From assembly GCA_963575745.1 (NCBI GenBank), contig CAUYUJ010022415.1, positions 555,001 to 619,000 on the forward strand: a DNA stretch of 64,000 nucleotides, read 5' to 3'. How positions within the stretch are numbered: the first letter of the stretch is position 1; the number at the start of each line of letters is the position of its first letter. Source of the stretch: Prorocentrum cordatum. Taxonomy: Eukaryota; Sar; Dinophyceae; Prorocentrales; Prorocentraceae. The position numbers were made by a program, and so were the translations under genes. The notes beneath the pieces are model-generated. The model did no database searches, had not been told where the DNA came from, and saw only the letters and a list, made by a program, of their open reading frames with translations. Shown here in pieces: positions 1-10,086 of the stretch.

Positions 1-605
1 CCTGGGGCCTCCTGGGGCCTCCTGAAACCTACTGGGGCTTCCTGGGGTCTCCAGGAGCCTCTTGGGACCTCCTGGGACCTCCTAGGAAGGTTTCGTGCCC
101 CAGGAGAGGCGCAATCTATAGCAACAGACGTACATAAAACATTGCGGATTAGAGCCACAGGAGAAGGGCAATCTATAGGAACACGCGTAAAACACCAAGG
201 ACTCGTGCCCCAGGAGAGGCCCAATATATAGGAACATGAGTAAAACATTTAGGATTGTGTACACAAGAGAAGGACCATCTATAGAAACATACGTAGAACA
301 TCAAAGAATCGTGCTCCAGGTGAGGCCCAATCGATAGGAGCATACGTAAAACACATGGGATTGGAGCCACTCCTGTTGCCTTCTGAGGCCTCCTGCTCCT
401 GGGGCCTCTCGGGGCCTCCTGTTGCCTTCCGAGGCCTCCTGGCGCTTCCTGTTGCCTCCTGGGGCCTCCTGTGGTTTCCTGAGGCCTTCTGGAGCTTCCT
501 GGGGCCTCCTGGAGCCTCTTGGGACATCCTGTGGCCTCTTGAGTCTTTCTGTGGCCTCCTGATGCCTCCTGGTACCTCATGTGGTTTCCTGGGGCCTCCT
601 GGAGT
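1..605 (-). repeat. Short G/C-rich array (CCTCCTGGGGCC type) interrupted by a ~57-bp tandem repeat
   Basis: Positions 1-80 and 360-605 are imperfect repeats of a 9-12 base unit reading CCTCCTGGGGCC on the plus strand, the reverse orientation of the CCAAGAGGCCCC arrays found elsewhere. Between them, about 90-365, lie roughly five degenerate copies of a 52-60 bp unit containing CAGGAGAGGCxCAATCTATAG followed by ACGTAAAACA. The open frames here (both strands, Gly/Pro/Arg-rich) only reflect the repeat period. No gene signal is seen. Confidence 0.8.
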
Positions 606-1640
606 CTGGCCCACCTGGGGGGTGAAAATTAGCGCCTCGCTCGAGACATCCTCCAAATCTGCTCCGAAAGCGAAGGATTTTGGGCCCAGAAACAAGCAAA
701 CCGCCTGAGACATCCCCACAAAATGGCCGCGAACGAGCCCGTGCAACCACCCCTGGCGGCTCCCCTTAGGGCCACGAGCCTGGCCACCAAAACAAGCAAA
801 CCGATCGAGACATCAAAAGTCTGGCCCACCTGGGGGGTGAAAATGAGCGCCTCGCTCGAGACATCCTCCAAATCTGCTCCGAAAGCGAAGGATGTTGGGC
901 ACAGAAACAAGCAAACCGCCTGAGACATCCCCACAAAATGGCCGCGAACGAGCCCGTGCAACCACCCCTGGCGGCTCCCCTTAGGGCCACGAGCCTGGCC
1001 ACCAAAACAAGCAAACCGATCGAGACATCCTCAAAATCTGGCCCACCTGGGGGGTGAAAATGAGCGCCTCGCTCGAGACATCCTCCAAATCTGCTCCGAA
1101 AGCGAAGGATGTTGGCAAGACAAACAGGCAAACCGCCTGAGACATCCCCACAAAACGGCCGCGAACGGGACCGTGCAACACCCCTCGGCGGCTCCCCTTA
1201 GGGCCACGAGCCTGGCCACCAAAACAAGCAAACCGATCGAGACATCCTCAAAATCTGGCCCACCTGGGGGGTGAAAATGAGCGCCTCGCTCGAGACATCC
1301 TCCAAATCTGCTCCGAAAGCGAAGGATGTTGGCAAGACAAACAGGCAAACCGCCTGAGACATCCCCACAAAACGGCCGCGAACGGACCGTGCAACACCCC
1401 TCGGCGGCTCCCCTTAGGGCCACGAGCCTGGCCACCAAAACAAGCAAACCGATCGAGACATCCTCAAAATCTGGCCCACCTGGGGGGTGAAAATGAGCGC
1501 CTCGCTCGAGACATCCTCCAAATCTGCTCCGAAAGCGAAGGATGTTGGCAAGACAAACAGGCAAACCGCCTGAGACATCCCCACAAAACGGCCGCGAACG
1601 GGACCGTGCAACACCCCTCGGCGGCTCCCCTTAGGGGTGC
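601..1640. repeat. 216-bp tandem repeat, about five copies
   Basis: The anchor TCTGGCCCACCTGGGG recurs at 605, 820, 1037, 1254 and 1470, giving spacings of 215, 217, 217 and 216 bp. The first copy joins the preceding array; the last breaks off near 1640 into a diverged fragment. Copies 3-5 are nearly identical, so the array expanded or was homogenised recently. Each unit holds three copies of GAGACATCC at uneven spacing, which suggests that the 216-mer itself grew from a shorter repeat. Confidence 0.92.
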
Positions 1641-1699
1641 TGAAACCAGCGCCCCGCCTGAGACATCCTCGCAATCTGCTGTTTATCGAATAAGTCAGA

Positions 1700-1965
1700 C
1701 AATGAGAAGGTCTGAGTATGAGTAATTCTGAGTATGAGTAAGTCTGTGTATGAGGAACTCTGAGTAAAAGGAGGAGGAGAAGGAGGAAGTCTGAGTATGA
1801 GTAAGTCTGAGTATGAGTAGGTCTGGGTATGAGTAGGTCTGAGTATGAGTAAGTTAATGTGATCAGGTCTGAGTATGAGTGAGTCTGTGTATGAGTAAGT
1901 CTGTGTATGAGTAAGTCTGTGTATGAGTGAATCTGAGTATGAGTGAGTCTAAGTAGGAGGAGACG
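1700..1965. repeat. 16-bp minisatellite (GTCTGAGTATGAGTAA)
   Basis: About fifteen imperfect copies of a unit close to AGTCTGAGTATGAGTA, with variants GTCTGTGTATGAGTAA and an AGGAGGAGAAGGAGG interruption near 1771-1787. It starts just after the 216-bp array and ends in a GAGGAGGAG-rich stretch. The Leu/Thr/His-rich frame reading through it on the minus strand is a product of the repeat. Confidence 0.85.
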
Positions 1966-2039
1966 AGAAGAGGGGAGAAGGAGAATGAGGAGTAGGAGGC
2001 GTCCAAGTAATAACAAGAACCCCATCTTAGGATATGGGG

Positions 2040-2985
2040 AACAAAGATTTGGGCCCGGGGCCATCTGGGCCGACTTGGAGCGCTCTGGGGCCTCCCGCTC
2101 CCGCTCTGTGGCCCAGCTTGGGCCTGTCCTGGGGCTCTCTTGGGCCGTCTGGGGCTCGTCCCGGGCAATTATCGGGCTCCCTGGGGCCGTCTTGGGGCTC
2201 TTTTGGGTGCCTCTTCGGCGGTCTCGGGGCGGTCTTGGGGGCGTCTGCGGCCGTCTTCGAGCATTGGAAGCTCGAGAATGCGAGAGAACGGAAAACATCG
2301 AACGAACCGATGCAGATACATGATGTGGGCCTCTTTGGGCTCTCTCGGGGCGTCTCTCGGAGCTCTCTGGAGCCCTCTTGGAGACCTCTTGGCCTCTTGG
2401 GCCTCCCGCTGCCGCTCTGTGGCCCAGCTTGGGCCTGTCCTGGGGCTCTCTTGGGCAGTCCTGGGCTGCTCTTGGGAAATCTTCAGGCTCTCCTGAGCCA
2501 TCTTGGACCTCTTTTGGGGCCTCTTCGGAGGTCTCGGGGCGATATTGGGGGCGTCTTCGGCCGGGTTTGAGCGTTGCACGCTAATGCGATGAACATTCGA
2601 AACAAACAACCGGAAATCAAGGACCTCTTCGGGCTCTCTCGGGACGCCTCTCGGAGCTCTCCTGGGGCCTCTTGGAAGGCTCTTGGGCTGTGTATTGGCC
2701 GTGTTGGGACCATCCGGGGCCACGTTGGGGCCATCAGGGCCGTCTTGGAGCGCCTTGGGGCCCCGCGCTCCCGCTCTGTGGCCCAAGTTGGGCCTGTCCT
2801 GGGGCTCTCTCGGGCCGTCTGAGGCTCGTCCCGGGCACTTTTCGGATTTTCGGGCTCCCTGGCGCAGTCTTGGGGCTCTCTTGGGGGCCTTTTCGGCGGT
2901 CTCGGGGCGGTCTTTGGGGCGTCGTCGGCTGTCGTGGAACGTCGGAAGGTCGAACACGCGAGCCACCGAAAACATTAAAAACAAT
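2040..2985 (-). repeat. CCAAGAGGCCC-type array, minus orientation, with three embedded AT-richer cores
   Basis: The plus strand reads as repeats such as GGGGCCGTCTTGGGGCTC, the complement of CCAAGACGGCCCC. Cores at about 2258-2330, 2568-2632 and 2934-2990 break the array. Read on the minus strand they share the plan of the plus-orientation cores elsewhere in the window: a T-rich run, then TTCTCGCxTTxC and a short purine-rich exit into the array. The dispersed unit is thus core plus array, not plain low complexity. Confidence 0.7.
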
Positions 2986-2987
2986 TC

Positions 2988-3145
2988 GCCAGCCCAACGG
3001 GCCAGAGGCGTGCTAAGATCTCCGGTAACTGCCAAATAATACTTCTACTTCGCGCGCGCGGGGCGGCCCCTGGGGGTCCCCGGACGAAAAGTACCCCGGG
3101 CGATCCCCGGCAGGGTCGGGTCAGAGATGGTTTTCCTCCTGGTGC
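2988..3145 (+). repeat. Spacer module, copy 1 (strand-switch point)
   Basis: About 158 bp of non-array sequence beginning near GCCAGCCCAACGGGCCAG and ending with GGTCAGAGATGGTTTTCCTC. A close copy lies at 4618-4790. Shared blocks include GTGCTAAGATCTCCGGTA, a CGCGCGCG block, CGGCCCCTGGGGGTCC, GTACCCCGG and GTCAGAGATGGTTTTCCTCC. Both copies sit where the flanking arrays change from minus to plus orientation. I do not recognise the module; its GGCCCAACGGGCC is a small hairpin. Confidence 0.75.
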
Positions 3146-3149
3146 CGCC

Positions 3150-3700
3150 CCCGTGGCCCACCAGAGAGCCCCAAGAAGGGCCACGAGGCCGCCAAGAGCC
3201 CTCCAAGATGGTTCAAGAGTGCTCCGAGATGCCACACGATCGTTCCAAGACGGCCATGGCCCCCAGACGCCCCAAGAGGCCTCCAAGAGCACTCCCCAGA
3301 GGGCCCCAAGAGGCAAAATTCATTTCTTGTCCTTAGGTTTTGGCCAGATTTTGGCGTGTCCATCTTTTCGGCTTCCCGACGCCCCAAGACGGCCCAAGAG
3401 GCCCCCAAGATCGCCCCAAGAGGGCCCAAGGTGGTCCCAAGAAGGCCCCAAGATGGCCCAAGAGGGCTCCAAGACGGCCCCAGAGGCATCCAAGACGGCC
3501 CAAGAGGGGCCCAAGAGGGCCCCAAGCGATGCCCCAAAGGGGGAACACAAAACAAAACTTCGAGCCCTCGGCCTTAAGAAGCCCCCAGGAGGCCTCAAGA
3601 GGCCCCTGAGAGGCCCCAAAAGCCCCCAAGAGGCCCTCAGGAGGCTCCCAAGCGACGCTGAAGAGGCCCCCCAGCGGCCCCAAGAGGCTCAGTCATGCGA
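3150..3700 (+). repeat. CCAAGAGGCCC-type array, plus orientation
   Basis: Imperfect repeats of CCCAAGAGGCCC and CCAAGACGGCCC, with a T-rich core at about 3320-3385 (TCCTTAGGTTTTGG through CGGCTTCCCGACGCCCCAAG). The Arg/Pro/Lys-rich frames on the plus strand and Leu/Gly/Trp-rich frames on the minus strand only mirror the repeat. No start codon context or codon structure suggests a gene. Confidence 0.75.
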
Positions 3701-3704
3701 AATG

Positions 3705-3985
3705 GGCCGGCGGAATGAGCGAAGCGATTCAATAATGAAAATTAAAGATTTGGGACTCTTCGGGCTCTCTCGGGACGCCCCTCGGAGGTCTCTTGGGGCC
3801 TCTCGGAGGCTTCTTGGGCTGTGTATTCCGGTCTGGAACCCATCTGGGGCCACGTTGGGGCTATCTGGGCTGTCTTGGAGAGGCTTGTCGAAGTCCCCCA
3901 GGGGCTTCTGGGAGCGTCCAGGAGCTCTCTGGGGCAGTCTGGGGGCTCCACGGCCCCTCCGGGGTGCTCTGGGAGCGGTCTGAGA
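3705..3985 (-). repeat. Conserved end motif and CCAAGAGGCCC-type array, minus orientation
   Basis: At 3707-3738 the motif GCCGGCGGAATGAGCG continues as AAGCGATTCAATAAT. The same motif occurs inverted at about 6732-6762. Downstream to 3985 the array is again in minus orientation (CTCTTCGGGCTCTCTCGGGACG). The motif looks like a fixed edge of the dispersed composite repeat. Confidence 0.65.
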
Positions 3986-3989
3986 AACC

Positions 3990-4053
3990 CCGGAGCTCCC
4001 ATGCCCCCCCGTGGCGCGCGCCCCAGGCGCCCGGGCCTCGTGTACGGGGATAC

Positions 4054-4084
<31 letters not shown>

Positions 4085-4345
4085 TACATACATACATACA
4101 TACATACATACATACATACATACATACATACATACATACATACATACATACATACATACATACATACATACATACATACATACATACACATACATACATA
4201 CACATACATACATACATACACATACATACATACATACATACATACATACATACATGCATGCATGCATGCATGCATGCATGCATGCATACATACATACACC
4301 AGGACCATCGCGCGCGCTTCGCGCGCGCGCTCAAGTTCTAGCTAC
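3990..4345. repeat. (TACA)n/(CATG)n microsatellite module with GC-hairpin flank
   Basis: A GC-rich left flank (CCCCAGGCGCCCGGGCC) leads into (TA)n, then (CATA)n and (CATG)n to about 4300. The right flank at about 4306-4342 is a hairpin-forming run, ATCGCGCGCGCTTCGCGCGC, followed by CTCAAGTTCTAG. Nearly the same right flank follows an unrelated-length CATA tract at 61025-61065. The microsatellite is therefore part of a defined dispersed module. The Tyr-Ile-His and Cys-Met-Tyr frames here are artefacts. Confidence 0.75.
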
Positions 4346-4617
4346 GCTTGATAGGCTAATTCATGGAATCTCATTTCGGTGGCTCTTTGCATCCAGGGAC
4401 TCCCTTGGAGGCCCTGCACAAGCCTCGGAATCGTATAGAGGGGGAAATGCGAAAACGCAGAAAACATAAATTTCCTTTAGGTATTCAACGATGTGGGGCC
4501 CTCAAAGGCTTCCTGGGCTCTTTTTTGGGAGGTAAGGGGGGTCTGAATTGTGGTCTGTTGTGCAAGAAAAGACTGGGGGCCAAACGTAAAACAAATGATT
4601 GTGGGATTCCCATTTCC
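4346..4617. other. Unassigned sequence between repeats
   Basis: About 270 bp with more balanced base composition. It holds one notable shared motif, TTGTGGGATTCCCATTT at 4601-4617, which recurs inverted at about 6712-6728. No coding frame worth calling is seen. Confidence 0.5.
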
Positions 4618-4795
4618 TCGCCGGCCCAAAGGGCCAGAGACGTGCTAAGATCTCCGGTACCTGGTTCACAATAGTTCTATACTTCGCGCGCGGAGCGGCC
4701 CCTGGGGGTCCTCGGCCAGAACGTACCCCGGCAAGGTCCCGGGACACTCCCGGCAAACTCAGGTCAGAGATGGTTTTCCTCCTGGGTGCGGCCTT
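4618..4795 (+). repeat. Spacer module, copy 2 (strand-switch point)
   Basis: Second copy of the module at 2988-3145, with the same block order and several small indels. It carries GGCCCAAAGGGCC in place of GGCCCAACGGGCC, so the small hairpin keeps its stem while its loop changes. The sequence after 4800 is a plus-orientation array, as after copy 1. Confidence 0.75.
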
Positions 4796-4799
4796 CCAC

Positions 4800-5290
4800 G
4801 CTCCCCGGAGCGCGCCAAGAGGGCCCCAACAGGCTTCCAAGACGGTCTAAGAGGGTTCCGAATCACCGAACGATCGGCTCAACACGCCCAACACGGCCAA
4901 AAGACGGCCCAAGAAGCTTCCAAGACTTCCCAAGAGAGCCCCGACCCTTTCCAAGAGAGCCCCAAGAGGCCAAAACCATTGATTTCCATTTGGTTTTTCA
5001 AGGTTTTTGGATTCCTCGCCTTTTCGCGTTTCCGACGCTCCAAAACGGCCCAAGAAGCTTCCAAGACCACCCCAAGACGGCCCAAGAAGCCTCCAAGAGA
5101 GGCCCACGACCGTCCAAGAGAGCCCCACGACAGCCCAAGAGACGCCCAAGACGGTCCAAAAGGACCCCAAGAGGGCCCCAAGAGAGGCCCAAGATGGAGA
5201 CCACGAACCGAAAATCCGAGCCTTCCGCTCCAAGAGGCCTCCTGGACGCCCCAAGAGGCTCCTAAGAGGCCCCAACAAGCGACAAGGGGC
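4800..5290 (+). repeat. CCAAGAGGCCC-type array, plus orientation, with one core
   Basis: Repeats of CCCAAGACGGCCC and CCAAGAGAGCCCC, interrupted by a T-rich core at about 4978-5044 (ATTTGGTTTTTCAAGG through TTTCGCGTTTCCGACGCTCC). Right of the array, 5291-5507 is unique-looking sequence with no recognisable gene. Confidence 0.75.
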
Positions 5291-5507
5291 CCGAACAGTG
5301 CATAAAGGAAACTGCCGAATGTTGTCTTGTTCCCTGCGGTCGTATTGACGAGCAGCCATCTTCCGAAACAGAAGGTTCAGGCGGGCAAAGAATGGTTCCC
5401 GCCTGCGAAATCACCCAAAGCCAGCCATCCATAAACAAAAAAACGACCCACCAGCACCCCATTGACAACGATCACACGGGCACTCGGCAGCCGTGCACCA
5501 ATACACC

Positions 5508-5868
5508 GCATGCGAACACCCCCACTGGGGCCTTCGGTGGAGCTCCCTATGGGGCCACGAAACGCTGCCCTGGGTGGGGGAACCGCATGCGAACACCCCC
5601 ACTGGGGCCTTCGGTGGAGCTCCCTATGGGGCTACGAAACGCTGCCCTGGGTGGGGGAACCGCATGCGAACACCCCCACTGGGGCCTTCGGTGGAGCTCC
5701 CTATGGGGCCACGAAACGCTGCCCTGGGTGGGGGAACCGCATGCGAACACCCCCACTGGGGCCTTCGGTGGAACTCCCTATGGGGCCACGAAACGCTGCC
5801 CTGGGTGGGGGAACCGCATGCGAACACCCCCACTGGGGCCTTCGGTGGAGCTCCCTATGGGGCTACGG
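5508..5868. repeat. 77-bp tandem repeat, five copies
   Basis: The anchor GCATGCGAACACCCCC starts at 5508, 5585, 5662, 5739 and 5816, exactly 77 bp apart; the fifth copy is partial. Copies differ by one or two bases (GGGGCCACG or GGGGCTACG; GGAGCTCCC or GGAACTCCC). The reverse complement matches the 89-bp repeat at 48050-48600 over most of its length. 77 is not a multiple of three, so the three long plus frames here are one peptide pattern rotated through frames. Confidence 0.95.
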
Positions 5869-6930
5869 AGACCCCAAGAAAGGTCCGAGAGGCGTCCCGG
5901 GACGGCCCGAAGAAGAGGCCAACATCGTAGACTGTCATCGGTTTTTGCAATGTTTTTGGCTTCTCGCGTTTCCGAGCTTCAACGGTCCAAGAGCGCCGAA
6001 GAGGCTCCCAAGACCGCCCCAAGACCACCCAAGAGACCCTCAGGACGGCCCCAAGACGGGCCAAGAGGGCTCCAAGACAAGAGGCACCCAGGACAGCCCC
6101 AGACCACCCCACAGCAGGCCCAAGATGGGTCCAAGAGCGGGAGCAGGAGGCTTCCAGAGACCTCCGAGAGGCTTCCTGGACCCCCCAGAGGCCCCCAACA
6201 CACCCCCGATCCCTGAGAGGCCCCAACAAGACTCCGATGAGGCTCCTAGAACAGCCCAAGAGAGCTGCGCGAGCCGTTCCGAGAGAGCCCAAAGAGGGTA
6301 ACATCGTTGATGCCCCATTGTTTTTCTAATGTTTTTTCGCCTTCTCACGTTTTCCCGCTTCCAACCCTCGAAGATCAAGGATTTTGAAGAAAAATAGTGA
6401 ATTCCAAGAATTCCCAATCTTTTTTCAAAGTGGGACTCCTACTCGGGTCCTACACATCCCCTGACATCTGGCCGGTACCGCGCCTCCTGGCTTCCAGGGG
6501 GAGACCCCAAGATGCCGAAGGACAGCCTATGACGACCCCAAGGAGCCCCCAGAAAGTAAAGAACGGCCCAACACGCTCCCGCGCAGCCTCCAGGATTTCT
6601 CCAGAACCCCCAGGGGGTAAAGAAGATCCCACACCCCTGAGGGGCCCGGCTAACAAAACCCGCGAGGCACAAACAAAAAACAGCACCGAACAGCGCCGAG
6701 GAAATCTGAAAAAATGGGAATCCCACAATTATTGAATCGCTTCGCTCATTCCGCCGGCCTGCCTCGAGAGCCGTCGGAAGGCAGACTGAGGCTGCTTGGG
6801 AGCGTCTTGGACCATCCTTTCGCATTCTGGGCGCTCCTGCGGGTCGTCTTGGGCCCTCCTGGAGCGCCGTGGAGGCTCCCCAGAGCGCCTGGGGGAGCGG
6901 TACCAGGAGCGTCCCCGAGATGCGGCGGGG
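5869..6930 (+). repeat. CCAAGAGG array with two cores, then mixed repeat sequence
   Basis: Plus-orientation array at 5869-6300. T-rich cores lie at about 5930-5990 (CATCGGTTTTTGCAATG through TCTCGCGTTTCCGAGC) and 6305-6370 (CATTGTTTTTCTAATG through TCTCACGTTTTCCCGC). 6381-6720 is weaker array-like sequence. The inverted edge motifs shared with 3707-3738 and 4601-4617 lie at 6712-6762. 6765-6930 is minus-orientation array. Confidence 0.65.
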
Positions 6931-7554
6931 AGGTGTGGCACCCGGGGCCGGGGGGAGGGTATTTACTTGTATATTTATGATGTCTCTCTCCCCCCTTCTC
7001 TCCCCTCCCGCTCCTCTCTCCCTGTCCCTCCGTCCCCCTTCTGCTCGTTCCGAAGTGTAATCGACGCGCCGATCATTAACACAAGCACGCTGGCAACTTC
7101 CAGAACCGCGCGGCTGCTCCCCCCAAGGGAATATGACTGGTCCTTGGCCGCGATCTTCAGGGAGTTCGGGCCCGAGGCGTTTTCCACGTCCTCGCGGGGC
7201 AGAGGGCAATGCGTCACGAGTCTGAATCATTGGGATCCCAGTTGCGGCCAGGTTTCGGCACTCGATAATACAGACAGGGTACAGAGCAAATGGTAGTGGA
7301 GAATCGAGAATCGAGTATAGAGTGCATAGGGCAAAAAACAAAGTACATAGGATAGAGAGAACCAATGGTGGACGGGAAGAGAGTAAAAAACTAGAAGAGG
7401 GTAGCGAGGGTAGGGTGGAGGTGGGTGGGTAGGGAGCAGATAGTGCAGAGTGTGGGATGCTGATAGCGTGTATGGTATAGCACTATACAGTGCAGGGCAG
7501 CAAACTCAGAGCGCAGAGCAGATAGACTGGAGCGAAGAACAGAGAGCAACAAGT
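6931..7554. other. No gene seen
   Basis: CT-rich tract near 6980-7040, then mixed sequence, then a purine-rich degenerate repeat (GAGAATCGAGAATCGAG, ATAGAGTGCATAGG) at about 7290-7540. I find no convincing coding frame or RNA gene. Confidence 0.5.
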
Positions 7555-7790
7555 TCGCGGTGCCCCCCCACATGCCGCGATCGAGCAACTTGCTGAGACC
7601 TCTTTCTCTGTAGCAGAAACAAAGCACTCCTCTTTTGTCATCCACCCACCAATCCTTCTGTTCCTGCCGCGTCTTGGTGTCCGGCGTGCCGACGAACATG
7701 TTCGAGACCCAGGTGCGGTTGGAGAGCTGTGAAAAGACCTGGGAGAATGAAGGCGAGGTTCGGCTCGAGGCGAGGCATCACATCAGCAGC
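7555..7790 (-). CDS. Possible exon, unidentified
   Basis: A minus-strand frame reading down from about 7790 has ordinary protein composition, unlike the repeat-driven frames around it. It includes WVSNMFVGTPDTK, then QEQKDWWVDDKRG and VLCFCYRER. It is cut by no stop until well past 7555, but the lower part (below about 7560) turns into degenerate repeat. A pyrimidine-rich stretch ending in CTACAG lies inside it and could be a splice acceptor. Family not recognised. It could be a fragment of a mobile-element protein or a host exon. Confidence 0.3.
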
Positions 7791-8678
7791 GACAGTGCCC
7801 CCTGGGACAGCTCGTGCGAGGCCTGGCGATGCGAGATGGCACTGGTAACTCGTCTGTCGGTGCGGGAAGGCGGGCAGAAGCAGCAACACCTGTCGGTGCG
7901 AGAAGGCAGGCAGTGACAGCACGAGTTCTATCAGCTACACTGCTGAAAACAATCCCATGTGAGCAGGCTGGCAGTGGCAACGCGGACCGTCAACGCCAAC
8001 AGAAGGACGGAACCAGGAACACGTGCGCGCGATGGCCGCGGCGGCGACCGATTGCAAGACGGGCAGAACAAATTGCAGGGGAGCCAAGTACCGTCAGCTA
8101 TCCTGCGAAGGGCTGGGCTCAAGTTGGAACCCACCTCACGAACAGTGGCTTGTGAGATCGAACCTAGCCCCCCAAGACAGGCCTGCGGATAGGGAAGTCT
8201 GTACCGCCACCGGTTAGAACTCCGTGGGATCTTCCGGAGGTCTAGACACTCATACCCAGCTATAGATTCCTTCTCCTCCTCCTCCTCCTCCTCCTCCTCC
8301 TCCTCCTCCTCCTCCTCCTCCTCCTCCTCCTCCTCCTACCATCCTCCTTGTGCTAACCATCCTGCAAGCCCTCTGGGCGTGAGAGGTGTAGGGCGTTCCT
8401 CCCCCTAGCCCGCCTATCCTTACTTCCTATGATTAAACACCCCCACATCCACACCTAGCTGGCCGATAGCAACCCCGCCGTTCTGACTGTCAAAAAGCAG
8501 CACCAACTAATGCTTTGTCTCGACGACATGTCGCCGAGTTGCGAATAGTGTAGCAGGAATTTGGCATAATGAACATCGCTTGGGTAACCCTGAGCGGGTG
8601 GTCGCTTCCTACCCATCAACCAACAATACAAAGGCAACGTTTTTCTCGTCATCGTGGACTTTCTTATCGTCGACGCTG

Positions 8679-8682
<4 letters not shown>
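7791..8682. other. Unassigned sequence with (TCC)n tract
   Basis: 7850-7920 has two copies of a CTGTCGGTGCGxGAAGGCxGGCAG motif. 8272-8338 is an almost pure (TCC)n run of about 65 bp. Nothing else I can name; a B-box-like GGTTCGATCTC on the minus strand near 8155 was examined and rejected as a tRNA. Confidence 0.5.
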
Positions 8683-8723
<41 letters not shown>

Positions 8724-8770
8724 AACGAAGTAGCAGGAATGGGGCGTTGCGCGCATCGCGCGCGGACGCC
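8683..8770. repeat. (AT)n microsatellite with GC-hairpin flank
   Basis: About 38 bp of (AT)n from 8682 to 8719, followed at about 8749 by GTTGCGCGCATCGCGCGCGG. An AT microsatellite next to a CGCGCG hairpin repeats the plan of the modules at 3990-4345 and 60760-61075. The short repeat GTAGCAGGAAT occurs on both sides (about 8549 and 8730). Confidence 0.6.
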
Positions 8771-9990
8771 TGGCCAACCCTACGCGGGACCCCCCGTAGC
8801 GGCAATGGGATGCCCCACGAATTCCCAAGAGGCATCATCCTTTTCCTCCTCAGTGTCTCCCTCCCTCCCTATGTTCCTCCCCTCCTCCTCCTCCTCCCCC
8901 TCCACCATGCGCGGCAGGAGCGAACCGATTGGCGGTACAACACGCGTGGCTGGAATGAGACGCGGCCTCGCGCGCTGGACATGTTGCCGCCGACGATGCA
9001 ACATGAGAGGCCAGAGCGGGGCGCGGCGTACATCGAGCGCGGTCCTGTTTCCCGCCGACGTTGCTCAACACGCGGCAAGAATAGTACGCAGCTCACGTCG
9101 CGTGCTGAACGTCTAGCCGCCCACGGTATGAGATGAGCAACAGGCGTCGGACGCGACGAACTGGCTTCTTATGTTGCGGGAGGGAGGGTGGGAGTGGACG
9201 GAGCCCTGTGGCTCGTTCGACCTGGCTAACTTGATCCTCCCCCTACCCCCTACCCTGGACCTGGGCGGGGGGGCCGCAAGGGGGTCTGGAATGTCCAGGA
9301 TGGCCCAAGATGGCTCGAAGAGGGCCTCAAAGAGCCGAGGATGAACTCCAGGATGGCTCGAGATGGCTCAATGTAACTCAAAATGGCTTCAACATGCTCC
9401 AAAAGTCCCAAGGCCGCACCAAGGCGGCCCTAAGAGGCCACGGAACCTCTTAAAGAAACCATCAAGAGGCCGACATCCATCAAACACCTGAAGGACATGG
9501 ATGTGGTCTGCATTCTCGCCTTTTCGATGTCGACCGCCATGCGAAGCCTCACGATGGCTCCAAGAAGGCTCAAGGGAGCCCCACGAGTAGCCCAGGCGGG
9601 TCCCAAGATGGCCCCAAGACCGCCCAAGAGCGCTCCAGGAGGGGTCCACGAGGCGATGTTAGGGGCTCTGGAGGGGCAGCGCTACTTGAGTTCCCCCCCT
9701 CATGTATTGAACTGCTCCCAGATGGCAACCCAAAGCTCCCTACATTGCCTCAAGAGGGCCCAAACCGGCACCCAGAAGGCCAATAAGGAAACCCCCCAAA
9801 GGTCCACAAGAGGTCTGCAAGAGACCTCCAAGAGGCCCGATGAGGATGTCCCGAAACACTCAAGACGCTCCAGGAGGCACCCGGGACCGCCAAGAGGCCC
9901 CAAAGACGCCCAGAGAGGACCCCAAGAAACTCTCAAAAACATCTGAAGAGACCCGAGAGGCATCAAAGAGGCCTTTGTCCTTTCTACTCG
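8771..9990. repeat. Mixed unassigned sequence then CCAAGAGG array
   Basis: 8771-9235 has no recognised gene. 9240-9280 is a C-rich block (CCCCCTACCCCCTACCCTGGACCTGG) with a relative at about 49235-49270. 9280-9975 is a plus-orientation array with a possible core near 9490-9555. The pyrimidine-rich run that follows (9980-10091) is the sequence into which the copia element inserted. Confidence 0.55.
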
Positions 9991-10086
9991 TCCTCCTCCT
10001 CCTCCTCCTCTTCCGCCTCGTCGTCCTCCTCCTGATTCACCTGATCCTCCTCCTACTCCCTCCTCCATCCTCCCCCTCTCCCTCAT

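Noticed and set aside
4618-4720. U2 snRNA-like sequence (GCTAAGATC)
   Set aside because: Only nine bases match; the branch-site region and following U2 sequence are absent. It is part of the duplicated spacer module.
5508-5868. CRISPR-like array (77-bp and 89-bp repeats)
   Set aside because: Repeats are directly contiguous with no unique spacers, units are too long, and the genome is eukaryotic.
8100-8200. tRNA gene on the minus strand (B-box-like GGTTCGATCTC near 8155)
   Set aside because: The flanking bases do not form a T-stem and no A-box or cloverleaf can be drawn.
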